NCBI GenBank assembly: GCA_039881145.1
Contig: JAYKKI010000139.1
Coordinates: forward strand, 2,005,001 to 2,069,000
DNA from: Druceiella hillmani
Taxonomy: Eukaryota; Arthropoda; Insecta; Lepidoptera; Hepialidae
Reading direction: 5' to 3'
Length of the DNA stretch: 64,000 nt
Of the stretch, positions 12,191 through 24,540 are shown piece by piece. Made by a program: the position numbers and the translations under genes. Position 1 is the first letter of the stretch; every line of letters begins with the position of its first letter. The notes below the pieces were generated by a model. It saw nothing but the letters and a program-made list of their open reading frames with translations, was not told the origin of the DNA and did not search any database.

Positions 12191-12420
12191 TTATTGCTTG
12201 TAAATGTCTGGAATACTGGAAAAATTTGCCTTGGAAGGAAATGCGTTGACATTGCGGATAAACGACGGGCTGTACGCACACTTGGGGTCGTACCGTTTCA
12301 AGATTGCCTTCAAGATTTTTGTTTGTTTTTGGGCTATCAACGATATAAGATCGTGGATAACTGCCTTCTCGTTCTTGTCGCAAAATTCACACGATGTAAC
12401 AACAATTTCAAATGCAGTCA
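12191..12420 (-). pseudogene. CSP (OS-D/A10 family) C-terminal exon (right arm)
   Basis: Mirror copy of the left-arm exon, read on the minus strand from the same T-rich/CACAG acceptor. It keeps the consensus YDP (the left copy has YDR) and the C-x2-C motif. After SPS it continues FIRNVNAFPSKANFSSIP and ends DIYKQ-stop at 12191-12193. This tail is longer than the usual CSP C-terminus and I cannot say whether it is native. Because it lies in non-duplicated DNA beyond the arm edge, this copy may preserve the original 3' side that the left copy lost to Tc1-like sequence. The missing middle of the gene is missing here too. Confidence 0.68.
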
Positions 12421-12548
12421 CTGTGAAAAAAATTTAATTTTGCAACATCATTTTTGTACTGGAGCGGATCCACGGCCCCAAAGTTGAGATTTGGTATATC
12501 GCAGGAAACTATTACTAATACAGCCAGTATTACTGTCAATTTCTTCAT
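12408..12548 (-). pseudogene. CSP gene remnant, signal-peptide portion (right arm)
   Basis: Minus-strand mirror of 9632-9772, with the same start, signal peptide and stop. It overlaps the start of the C-terminal exon by 13 bases because the frame reads through the acceptor. Both arms lack the same central CSP segment, so the break happened before the duplication. The two remnants point toward each other across the spacer. Confidence 0.55.
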
Positions 12549-13206
12549 GTTCACAACTATCATAAACTGAAATGTTACAGGAAGTATTTAGTATCATTTT
12601 TGAAAAATTAAATTTAAAAATTATGTTCCTTTTTACAATAACTGGTCTTACGAAATTTCGTAACAGAAATTTTATTTCAAGTGCGATAACTAACCAGTGT
12701 GTAAGTTATAATTGTCTAAAAGACACAAGCGAATTAACAAATTTTAAAGTGCTTAAATCGACTTCGTCTCACTGAACAAATAAATAAATGGCAAAGATAG
12801 TTAAGAAACATCCGTTTTATACTAAAAACCCAAAAATGACTTTAATCTAGTGTCCATTACGAAAGACATTCTTTATGCGCATATTGAAATGTAAAGGTCG
12901 TACGACAAATAAGCCTGAATAATGCCACCAATTTCAATGGAAACATTCATGACTTGTGTTGATGTCAGAACTCTTCATTGAAAAATATTCAAACAAGTTA
13001 GAGATGACAGACGTATTGATATGCTGACAGACACGAACTAATTACATTGTGTCATTCTCCTGTTTATGCTTTTTAACGCGGTATGCGGTTTGGTTTTACA
13101 GTCATCAATAATTTATAATGGAAATTAACTACCAAGAATGTAATGAGCCATATTGGCAGGTATTCGTTAATTTTCAGGTAATATATAATTGTGGTATATA
13201 TATACA

Positions 13207-13236
13207 TGTGTGTGTGTGTGTGTGTGTGTATGTATA

Positions 13237-13312
<76 letters not shown>
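13207..13312. repeat. (TG)n / (AT)n compound microsatellite
   Basis: Right-arm partner of 8861-8972. The AT run is shorter (about 64 bases) and the TG part has a different length, so the tract has mutated independently in each arm. Confidence 0.97.
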
Positions 13313-13316
<4 letters not shown>

Positions 13317-14414
13317 CATATATACATATAGACATTTGAAATTTGGACTTGTAATAAAATATATTAAACTGCACACATCTTGATTAACACCAATATATCT
13401 TTTCTTTACTTTAAATGTAGATAATATATTAAGAAATATAATGAATAATTTGCAAAAAAATATTTTCGCGTTCTCTTATTTCTGAAACAACTTAACAAAA
13501 CATAATAAGAAAATGAGTTTTAATAAGCCCACGAACAAGTTAGATGACAATTTTAGCACATTCTTGATTTCAGTCTTTGAAATATTCAGTGTTTTTACGC
13601 CTAAAAAAGATATAGCAGATAACAGATACAGGAAAGTCTAAATCCTAAATTCACCACTAATTTTCTTAGAAACAATGCGATGTTGAGAATTGAAATTTGG
13701 CAAAGTAATATATTTTAATGACTTACACATACTGCACTTTAAATTTTACAGCTAATTTTTTAAAAATATTTACGTAAGAATTAAAGGGTGAGTAAATAGA
13801 TCTCTTAAAAGTTTTTAAATTTAATGTGTTATATGCCATCCTTTGAAAGGGCTTGAGAAAATCGGAAATATTTTTTCCTATTTTTAAATTTCATATTTAA
13901 AATATATTGCAGAAAGTATGTAAAAATGGTGCATTCGCTCTTTCTTATTTTCGAAGCATTGAGTTATAAATCATGAAAAAACAAGGTTGTTAAAATGTTA
14001 TTTGATTATTAAAGGGTAACTATAGCGATTATACAATTTTAGAAATACAGACCAAATTTTTTACTCCTGCAAAACTGTAAGCTAAATAAATTTACGTTTT
14101 GAAAAATGTATATTTGTAAATAGTTTAGTAAAAATACTATTTATCCTTAAATGTTTCTAAGTTACTATTTGTGAGTCTTAAATGGTTAAGAGAACCTCAT
14201 GTCACTAGCACAACTCGCGCTTGGCAGGTCTTATTTATCGTTGTTTTATTTTGTCCTTAATTATATCAAAAAATTATCAATTCTATGAACGACTATTTAA
14301 AAAGAGTCGTGCTGAGAACATTAGTGTCACTCCATATTATTATGTGAAACTAGCTGTAATGAAAATTATTGCATCAGTGTACAAAATAGTAATAACTTCT
14401 TGAATTTAGTTATA

Positions 14415-14690
14415 TTATTGAATATATTTGGCTTTAATTTGGTAGAAATTCATAATCCTTTAATTTTTTTCAGAACTAAATGAAACTACATGATGTAGTA
14501 TTATATCTACTTTACTTAAATTATTAACCACGACCTAGGTTTCGTTGTATGACAACATCTTCAAGTGACATGACAATCTCTTCAAATTACCCACCTGAAG
14601 ATATTGTTATATAACGAAACCTAAGTTGTCTTTAATAATTTAAATAAAGTAGATATAATACTACTCAACGTAGTTTCATTTAATGGTGGA
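14415..14690 (+). repeat. Hammerhead-TIR family, fold-back element (right arm)
   Basis: Mirror of 7489-7760 with the same two motif-bearing termini and the tail TTGAATATATTTGGC at its 5' side. Confidence 0.8.
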
Positions 14691-15585
14691 TAAAAATTAA
14701 GTGTTAATAATTTTATTTATTAGACCGATGAATATCGAATCAATAGTTCAATTATCTTAACAATATTGAAGATATTGCACACTACATAAAGTATTTTAAG
14801 CGGTTAACAATTAAGTTTTTATCAATGATTTTGCAGTCACACAGTATTGTAATTCACATAGGTGACGTTACATGCAATTGGGCTACCTTTGTTAATCCTG
14901 TGTCACAAACTCTGCTTCAACGTTTGTTACATTTATATTCTCGGTTTCGTCAAAGTAATATATGTGGGCTGGCTATTGCACTTTTATAAGTGTAGGTCGT
15001 GGCATATTTTTTCACATATGTCAAATGAACACTAATATTATAAAGAGAGGGTGTAATTTCGTTTTTATTTGTTTGTATGAAAAAAATAAACTCGAAAATG
15101 AATGGACTGATTTTAAAAATTCGTTGTAAAAAAGTTATATTTTCTATGTATAAGACATGAACTTTGATATTTGACATGAACTTTTTTACATTTATATTAT
15201 TTTCAAAAATTTGGTTTTTCATATGATATAAATAATATTTATAATTAAAACGGATAAAAAAAAATTAAAAACTGATGTGTTTCAGTGAGATCTAGTTCAC
15301 TACTGTAGAATGCCTTGTCATATAAATTTTGGGCGAACGACGTCGTGAGGTGCTAGTTTAATAATATAATGTTTATAAAGCTTCACCTCCTTTTTAGGAC
15401 TCGCACTCAAACTAGAAAGCTTATAGTATTTGCCACGTTTATCTGTCTCTTCGTTTGTTTTACCACAGCTGTTTTACTTGAAGAATATTAATTTTATGCA
15501 GCTAAAATTTATCATGGTTATACATATTTATATAAAAAAAGATTTAAATATGGAAGCCCTGGTGCAATTTTTAAGAATAAAAAAG

Positions 15586-15675
15586 TCACAATTAAATGAA
15601 ACTACGTGATGTAGTATTATTTCTACTTTCTTTAAGTTCTTTAGCACGACCTAGGTTTCGTTAGACGTCAGTGTT
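15586..15675 (+). repeat. Hammerhead-TIR family, half element (right arm)
   Basis: Mirror of the left-arm copy at 6499-6587, carried along in the inverted duplication. Confidence 0.75.
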
Positions 15676-16285
15676 CTGATAATGGTTCCGAAAAGTATTC
15701 ATAACAATTTCATAACGACGAGTCATAGACCCATCGTTTTTCATCCATAGTTTGATAACGGTACCAAAGGCGGTCACAGCAACTTCATAGAGAATGTACA
15801 ACAAAACGACAAGTAATAATTCCATCACATTTGAATTTATTCAATTGGTTTGCAAGACCTATGGCCTCACTCAATATCTAAGGTCTGTTAATAATGTTGA
15901 ATGGTGATCGTAGTAAATTACTAAAGGCAAGCAGCAAACTAATCATGATGTGTGCATTTAATTCATCTTAATAAGACCTTTATTTCCTTTGTCTGACGAT
16001 GATACTAAAATGTGTTTAAAATAATTCAATTCGGGGCACAGCAAATTTGCTGTGTTAAGACAATTTCAGTTTTTCTCGGCGAGATTTTTGGTTTAGAGTG
16101 ATGTCCAGGATTCAATGCTAGTCACAAGGTGGTTGAAAACATATCATAACAGACGTAGTTGAACGGAATAGGGGTAACGTGTAGTGACAATTTTAAAAAT
16201 ATTGCATTTTTTTACATATCCTTAATATATTTCAAGGATATTGTGAAAAAATACATTGAAAATATTAGGGACTGGATAAGAAGGT

Positions 16286-16338
16286 TGCAAAACTTTTGCA
16301 GACTAATGGGTATTCCATTAGCCTGCAAAACTTTTGCA
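16286..16338. repeat. Hairpin-forming inverted repeat (right arm)
   Basis: Mirror copy of the 5835-5887 hairpin, with stem and loop unchanged. Confidence 0.7.
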
Positions 16339-19140
16339 AATTTAGAATACAGCTTGCAGACAAAGATGTAACCAAAAACACTAGAGAAGGTAGATTGGTA
16401 CATAGACAACAATAAATCGATATTGGAAGCTCGCATATTAGTGAAATTAAAGCATATTCATTCTATTATATGGCTCAGGTATAGAAGATTTTACGTAAGT
16501 AATTTAATATGTTACATTTTCATTAATTATCGAAGAATGAAACTTTAAATATATCGTTCAAAACTACGCTCTAATATAAGGTGGCTACTTTATTTTAAAA
16601 TTTACCCGACGGATTTAAATGAAATTTGTACAGAATGTCCTAAATCTTAAGCTTGATGAAATTTTTTTTCCAACCAAAATTCAATTTTTTTTAAAAATAA
16701 TTTACGAGTGATTATTTTCTCGAAATTCATAAAAAATTCCAAAGGACACCACTTTGCGAAATTTGAAAAAATCCATTGATAATTATCAAGATGAATTACC
16801 AAATTAACAATTTTTTTTATTAATTTAGATGAACCGTAAGAGAAAGAATCACAATCGACTTGAACCAAAATTTAGTTTTTTTTAAATTTTTACAATTTTT
16901 AGTTAAATATTGTCAAAAACTTGGTGTTATGTATTAAGTAAGAAACATTATAAAAGTTTTAAAAAAAAAATTTTGAAAATGCCTTTTCTTCACTCCTCTC
17001 ACTGCGCGTAACCCCTTAATTAACGGCAGTAACCCCTTAATTAAAACCGAGATATTTATATTAATAATGAAATTTTTAAACCGTTTATGGAAGATGTATG
17101 GCTTTGGGCTTATATTATTCAGCACAAAATTCTGATAATGAAATATTGGATAGTGCATACATAATGACATCGACCATTGGATTCGACAAAATAAACCCCG
17201 TTACAATTGGGCTGCAAATTATATAGGGAAGTAATAGTCTGAAATCAAACCAGGAATGGAATTTCTGTTAGACGTGAAACGTTTACTTTTGAATGGTATC
17301 ATGTAAAACATTTGCTTTTGAATGATATCCGCGATTATTTTGTCCATTTGCTGTTTAGGAGCAAGAATATTTTACTTTCTATAGGGTGTTATGTGGTATA
17401 TTTTTGGTTATTTTTATGAACTACAATAATGTTAAGTTATAAAAAAGGAAAAAATATCTACTTATTATGTCTTACCTGATTAGTTCTGTATAACAATTTT
17501 AAAATTTTTGTCGTTGACAAACTCAACTTCAGTGCCTTTTTTGCAACACATTGTTTTGTATTGGGTATCGAACCTTTTAATTAAAAAAGGAATATATTAG
17601 TTTTTCTATTTTGCAGCCAAAACTTTATAGGTTTTCGTAGTGAAAGAAGGGATTTTTATATTTCGTAATCTCCGTCCGTCAGCCATAATAGTTTCAAATT
17701 TATTTACTTCAAATTTGGCAAGCATATGTTTCATATGTAAAGATCTCAATTATAAGAAAATAATATGTTGGTCTTGCTTAAGTACTTTAAAATCATTTTG
17801 AGATTTCATATATCCTTCCGCATTTTTATGCATATATATAAACCTCCTTAAATTTCTGGCGTTAGTAAACTGCAACAAATTGGAGTGAGACAAACAAAGG
17901 GCATATTTATTTGAAATTAAATGAAAATTTAAACTGGAAACGTAGAAGGCTCCCACGTCATTGTAAATTAAATGAAATATTATCAAAGTTTGCGAGAAGC
18001 CGCTGTGAAGCTTTTTAATATTGTAAGTACGAATTCTCTCTAGGAGATTTATGCCATGTTTTCACTTTGAATTCTGACAGGTTAATTCATGCTGGAAGTC
18101 AAATAAGCGACAAAGTGTTTATTCTTTTATAATTATATGACTTTTATTAACATAGTTTTCAGCTGTTATAGTAAAAAAGACACGTTTTATTCATATCCGT
18201 CTATCTGTACCAACTCCTACAATTTTATATCTATTTATATGAAATTTTGTTAAGTGGATGCTTCAGGAAGGGACGTGAAAAATATTTTTTTTTCATTACT
18301 TTGAAATTATTAACGTAAAACTTTGGACAATATTTGGAATAAATTCCAAATTATTCATTAAAATGTATATCGGTAAGACAGATAAAAAATAAATAAATAT
18401 TTTGATTATACTTTCGATACAAATAGAAATTGTTAGTTATTGAGTTTAGTCAACTATACTCAAATGAAGTAATCGTAAACATACTTCACTTGGACTGATG
18501 GAATTCCAAAGCCACCTTGATTTGTCTCGATATAAATTGAACAATAATCACTCGGAATTTTAAAATTAATTTTCTTCTATGATTTGAACGATTTCAAGTT
18601 AATTGTATCGCCCATTTAAACTAAAATATTTATTATTTATTTTGTTAAATCTGGGGTGGATTCGATAGTGAAATTTTAGTAATTAAATTTCAGAGGTCGG
18701 TCTTTCATGTCACTAGAATAAAAGATGATTTTTTAAGCCATTATTCATGTTTTAATTTCAAATATTTATACACAACAGACTTCTAAATGCATTTTCTGAA
18801 ATTTTTGATGCAATTTAATCAAAATCATTTTGTTTGGAAGTTCTTATAAAATATTAGTATTTGAAATATTTAGAATGAGACGTATTGGAAATCGGTTAGG
18901 AGATAATCGCGACACTTTCTATCGAGGTAATTGCAAATATCAATAACTAGATTTAAAAGAAACATAGTACCGCCATATTTTTATATTTTAAAAATGAGTG
19001 AAGACTAGATTGAAATAAGAACAATCGAACTGAGAGTACACAGACTGAATCCATGATGCTTGATTTTATGGATTCGACACATAGACATGTGTCGATGTTA
19101 GATACGATGGGGTCATATGTTAGATACGAATTATTGAATT

Positions 19141-20752
19141 TGAATAAACCAAATGTTGTTTAAAGGATCTACATGTTTTACAACTAGTCTGCTTTATAAT
19201 TCATCCTAAGTTCCGGTGTGTATCTTAAAAAATACGAGAGTGAGATTTTTAAATACTTTTAACATTCTCCAATTTCCCTAACATGTCACTAAATAGTACG
19301 AGCAAAGTTACAAAAATTGATGAATGAAATATTTTAAAAAAAATAAACTTAATGTATAGGACAAAAAGTTTTGAAAATAATGATATCAAAAACCCGTGTC
19401 CTATACCCAAAACTACCGCACAGTATAACCGTGAAAATGAGAAGGGTAAACGCACTCGGACAACTCAGACTACATCTATTGAGTCAAGGCCAAGTATGAA
19501 TGTGGAATTTGTTGCTGATGAAATGGATAATACAGTGGAAGTGAATACAGAATCCACTTGGTATTTATAATATAGATGGGAGGACCTATGTGGGGCTTGA
19601 ATCGGACCAACGACAATTTAAAAACATGCTTAAGTTTTGGCCACAAATTTAATATCTTAATTGTAGTGGTTCAATAATGATCATTGGTGTACTACAAAAA
19701 GAGTTCCTTACGAAGAATGTAGTCTATATCTTCAACATCTTTCCCTCTAGCATCTTACAAATCTTCTAAACGTCCAAAACAACGTTAGGTAAGCTTTGGT
19801 TTGGATATCTGCCAAATATACTTACAGTTTCTGCTTAACTACGAAGATGTATGTTACCCAGATCTTAGTGAGAATCATTTCAAAAAATTAGGACACCTTG
19901 AAAACTTGTGCAATGCCGTGACGTTTTTTGGTTTCAAAAATACGAACATGTTTCTTTATCAAATTGCATCTCAAATGGACGAAAATCTGTGATCGAAGCA
20001 AATATTTAAATAATAATGTTTTCATCATGTAAACATATAAATACTAAATATACCTAGTATGTATTGGAAAAACATAATAAATATAGACTCTGAAATAAAA
20101 TTCATTTTTGCATTTTATTTAATATATTTGTACAGAGCTTCTACGAATTTTTTCAGATCAAATTGTATCTCATGATTTGGTTGGTAGTATTATATACATT
20201 AGTATTATGTTAGCCATAGTGATAGGCAAATTACTACAGAGGCTCTACTAGTTATTCGTAAACTTGCCAACCCTAATTAGCTGCAATTATTATCCTTGGC
20301 AATTTTAAAGCTTAATATTTCGAAAATTATCGAAATATATCGAATAAATGTTCATAATATATCCACAAAATTAACAATACCGTACACAATAGATTATGGG
20401 AAAAAATTAATTCACCCCCTTGTAAAAACAGGGAAAGTATCCTTAACCACCTATTTGAAAAAAATTTTTTTTCAATATACCTGTAAAAATGTGATACTAA
20501 AAACATGAATAAAGGTATTTATGAGACCTTGAGGATGCGATTTCAATGTTAAGTTTAGTTCTCTTCAGAATACGCGGTTGGAAAATCTGGCTGTGTGCTG
20601 TCGTAGGTCATAAACTTAGTTTTGTTTCTAAATTATTCGGATACCTAAAAATCGTCAGAGTCCTTTCAAAAATCGAACAAGAATTCAAAAGTAAACAAAT
20701 AAATACATGGTTCTACAAATGTTTGAAGAAAGTAAATATTAATTAATCTTAC
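19141..20752. other. DNA present only in the right arm
   Basis: About 1.61 kb lies between ATTGAATT and AAGAAATTTACAC. In the left arm these are adjacent (around 3050-3070), so this is either an insertion here or a deletion there. No terminal repeats or clear target duplication were found. Two short frames occur (19352-19570, starting MYRTKSFENNDIKN and rich in T/N/E, and 19801-19992 from a TTG). Neither is recognised. Confidence 0.75.
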
Positions 20753-20845
20753 GGAAGAAATTTACACTCCAATGATATTTAACACGACATGTAGGCGTCA
20801 AAGCATGAAATTAAACACATTTAGAATCGTAGGATTATTTCGTCC

Positions 20846-20925
20846 TTCGAATTATCTTCATTAGGTAAATATAAAATATGCTCAATTCGAATTATCTTCA
20901 TTAGGTAAATACAAAATATGATCAA
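20846..20925 (+). repeat. 40-bp tandem duplication private to the right arm
   Basis: TTCGAATTATCTTCATTAGG begins at 20846 and again at 20886. The left arm has one copy only (about 2935-2975). Confidence 0.85.
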
Positions 20926-23584
20926 TTTTATGAATTTATCCGCTATCTCCTTTTGGAAGTGTCTGTTTCCTTTGTAGAGGTACCTTCCTATTATAAAATT
21001 GAAATTCGTGACAAAGTAGGGATTTCAAAATCATAATTCTTACAGGACACACTTCAAATGTAAAATTGACATAAGTTGCAATATAATATTGTTTATTTCG
21101 GCTACTACATTTGTTGTAACATTAATGTAATGTTTAGAGTATAGATAATGCCTTACGGCTTAAAGCGTGTGAATATTATCTAGTGAGCTGTAACCGTACG
21201 TGATCACATAATGTATATGAGATGCTTCTGTGCAGAACTGAAAAGGACATTCGAATTTTGCATCCAAAAATGTTGAAGAAACTAGAACTGTGTTGAAATA
21301 AAATTAAAAATTTTTGAATCTCACTAGCGTCACTGTCGTAAGTGAGAATAACATGCTACATTATTTAAAACCAATACGAAATTTATCAATAATCAATATT
21401 TACGAACATAAACCAAAAATTGGTACTTGCAAACATAAATAAAAATTCGCTATTTATTAACGTCGCTGGCTTGATGTTATTTCATTTTTATGATTCCGAA
21501 ATTAAATATTGAATCCTTATAATTTTTTGATATACGTACATGTGGCTATCCGTCTTTCATACTTTCGTAGTTTCTGTAGTTTTAGATATACCTGCACGAA
21601 ATAATACAACATAGGCTTCAGATTCCAAAATAGATTTCACCTTAAAGATCTTAATCAGAATGTAGTAAGTGTTTACCTTTCTTCATTTTTTATGGTAGGT
21701 CATCCTTACAAAGTTCTTTATAATTAAGTTTGGATTTATTTAACCACTTTTCAATTTATTCTTTTCATTTCTAAATAAAATTATCCAAAAGTCTAGAAAT
21801 AATTTTGTATAAATTGAGTATTTTAAAATGCAATTATTTCGTGCAATAAAATTTCATGAACTTTCAAACGGTCAAAGAAATCTCAAGCACATAAAAAATG
21901 TAGATCAAAATTATTGGACGACTGAGTAAAAAAAGTTAACATGAAATATTTAAAAACCGATGTTTAAAAATTATATCTGAATCTCTGATTCTCAATAAAT
22001 TAAGACCATTGTTTAATTGATTTTAATTATACTAAATTTACCTAGCTTTGGAATGAAGCAAAACATCGCCCAGGTGAAAATGTTTCACAAATCCAGTTTC
22101 AAAATAAGCTGAATGTTCATTGCATTTTTGATATAATTTCGTTTAGCACTGAGAATTCCGGTCTGCCTAGCGCTAGCACGCCGGTCGCTGTCGACATGAC
22201 TCGCGACGCAAAACTTTTTATATGGTACTTCTAACTCTGACATATTCATCCTATACCTTAATAAGATAATTAACAAATTGTGCGTGTCAGCTCCGACGAG
22301 CAATTGGAGTTTACTCCTTAAGTACGATCGTCTTGGAACGTTTAAAATAGATAAATGAGGTAAATAAACGCATCTATTATGATAGTCAACCCATGAATAT
22401 ACTTTTATTCATATTATTTGATTTGTATTAATTGCTTATCAACTGGAATGTCATCACCCATAACTGATATTTATATGTATTGGAAAGGTTTGGAAACTGT
22501 ACTACTTGTAACATTTCTCCTTTGAAAAAATCTCATCCCTCTAACATTAACAATACTTACAATTCATTTTCAAATGTATAAATAGTAATTCAGACTTGTA
22601 TCCATAGAACTTCTATAATTATATGTATCTGCAGGAAAGTAGCACCAATTAGAAATCAGAGTTAAATTGCCTTAACACTGATTTCATTTAGGGAGTTATT
22701 AACATTTATTTACTTTTTATATTTGATAATTTAAAAAATTCTTACAAAACATATATTGTGTATTTCTTTTTTATTTTATTTTATTTCATAATATTAAAAT
22801 GTGCATTAAAATTAGTTTGCATTGGATTGTTTATTTTACCTATAACCAGAATGTTAAAATGTGCATTGAATTAGTATGGACTAGATTATATAAGGGGGTT
22901 ATTTTTTTAATTCAGAAATTTATTAATACATATTTATTCTTCATATTTGGTAATTTAATAAAAAGTTGCAAAAACTTATTGAATTCCGACAAATTGAATT
23001 CGAGTATAAATGTCATCATTTATAAGCTACATTAAGTATAAATTCTAATATTGAAATGCAATGTATAGTTCAATTTACCCATAACTAAAACAAAATTATA
23101 AATATTATAATATTAAATTAGTTTGGACTGGATAATACAAACCATTCCTTAATGGGGTTTTAATATTCAAGTCCTATTTCATTGGTTAATACATCATTTC
23201 AGTGAACATTTGTTTTACTAACCTCTAACCAAATTGTGATGCAAATTAACAAATCTTAACCACGTAAATGCAAATTTAATAATTAATAAATAATTCCCAA
23301 TATTTTTGTGTAAGATTAAAAATATAAATGTTAATATTTTTTAGGTTTTAAATGTTTCAAACAAAGTGCTACACTGCATTTATAGACACAAATAAATAAT
23401 GAATTAAAACAAAATATGAGCAAAAAACAATACTTAAAATCATAAAATAGAATAAATAGTTTAAAAGAATTTCTTTTATTTTTCAACTCTATCTGCAATT
23501 TCATCACGGGCCTTCGCTTCTCGAACTTGACTTAACAAAGTATATTTGCGGATTCCATGGAGCCCTTCGTTGTCTCTGCTCCAC

Positions 23585-23845
23585 TTATGCCTCATGCCAT
23601 TTCATTTTATTTCTTCCATCCGATGAAACAAATAGACATTGGCTCAAAGTGAGCCGGATATCCGAATGATGGCCGCTGGTGCGTCTCCTGTGTATTGATA
23701 CATTCATGTCCATGTCCAAAATGGTTTTCTGCACCTCACCCCTAGCCAGACCAGCAGGAACATCTTCCGTTGCCTCGAACGATGTAGGCAAAGTTTCCGC
23801 GGCTTCAACAAAAACTTCATTTCTATTCGTCGCATGTTACTCAGA
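23585..23845 (-). pseudogene. Unidentified coding-like frame at outer part of right arm
   Basis: On the minus strand a frame of about 85 codons reads NRNEVFVEAAETLPTSFE and on through VPAGLARGEVQKTILDM to HSDIRLTLSQCLF and NKMKWHEA-stop. Its base composition is clearly richer in G+C than the surroundings and its amino-acid make-up is protein-like. The left-arm partner at 1-92 has a small indel that breaks the frame. Coding-like sequence appears to continue past the stop to about 23,480 in another frame (EAKARDEIADRVEK). I do not recognise the family. It may be a decayed transposon or host exon. Confidence 0.4.
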
Positions 23846-24465
23846 CGGATCTGTAGATAATTGACACTAATTAATTCATTGTCAATTCATGAATTTCACC
23901 AATTTTAAATTTCAACATATTTTTGCATATCACTAGTTTCTTAAATTAATTTTACATTACAATCTACTTTCGTTTGTTATACTGCTTTTTCATGATTAAA
24001 TTTAAATTCGAATAAAATTCACTTCAAATAAATCAATTTAAAAGCTTATTTATTAATCAGTTCCTAAAAACATTATTAATAAAAGATTGAATGTATATTT
24101 ATCAAAATTCGCATTGTTTACCTCAATTGAAATGATGGGCAGAATCGTTTTTTGGAACTTTTACAATTAGCTCTGGCGCTATTATGGAAACGACAGGGTT
24201 AATCTGGAACTCTCTTCTCTGCTTGACTTTCATATTAATTCAAAATCAACACAGTTGACTTCCTTTTGCCTAAAGAAACAAATGAACTACACGTTTCTTA
24301 GCACAACATTAAAAAAGAAATTACATTCGTCCAAAGAAATGAATTCTGTTTTCATAAAAACAAATAAATTTTGACTTCATCTTGAACGATAGGAAAGTAT
24401 ACTATGTAATCTAACTAAAGAGATTTAATTTATTGTCACTAGCTGCACGAAGAAAAGTGCCGATC

Positions 24466-24467
<2 letters not shown>

Positions 24468-24534
<67 letters not shown>

Positions 24535-24540
24535 TATATG
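24468..24540. repeat. (AT)n microsatellite abutting a LINE
   Basis: TA/AT run of about 62 bases, then ACATATATATATG, directly followed by LINE coding sequence. Confidence 0.95.

Larger units (their letters stand above)
9919..12261. other. Spacer between the palindrome arms
   Basis: About 2.34 kb with no counterpart in the mirrored part of the window. It holds a Tc1-like transposase relic at its left edge, a polypyrimidine tract near 10434-10460, one copy of the CTCG..CGAG dispersed repeat near 10817, and a short ATT/ATC simple repeat near 11795-11818. A 90-codon frame at 10653-10925 (GTG start) overlaps the dispersed repeat and is not recognised. The rest is AT-rich DNA without visible genes. 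Confidence 0.8.
12262..23680 (-). repeat. Right arm of giant inverted duplication
   Basis: Reverse complement of 1-9918. It is longer because it holds about 1.6 kb of private DNA at 19141-20752 and a local 40-bp tandem duplication at 20846-20925. The inner edge is ACGACGGG at 12262-12269. The outer edge cannot be placed, because the partner arm leaves the window at position 1, which pairs with about 23,680. Both arms carry the same transposable-element copies at equivalent places, so those insertions predate the duplication (or predate the split of the two haplotypes, if this is an assembly join). Confidence 0.95.
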
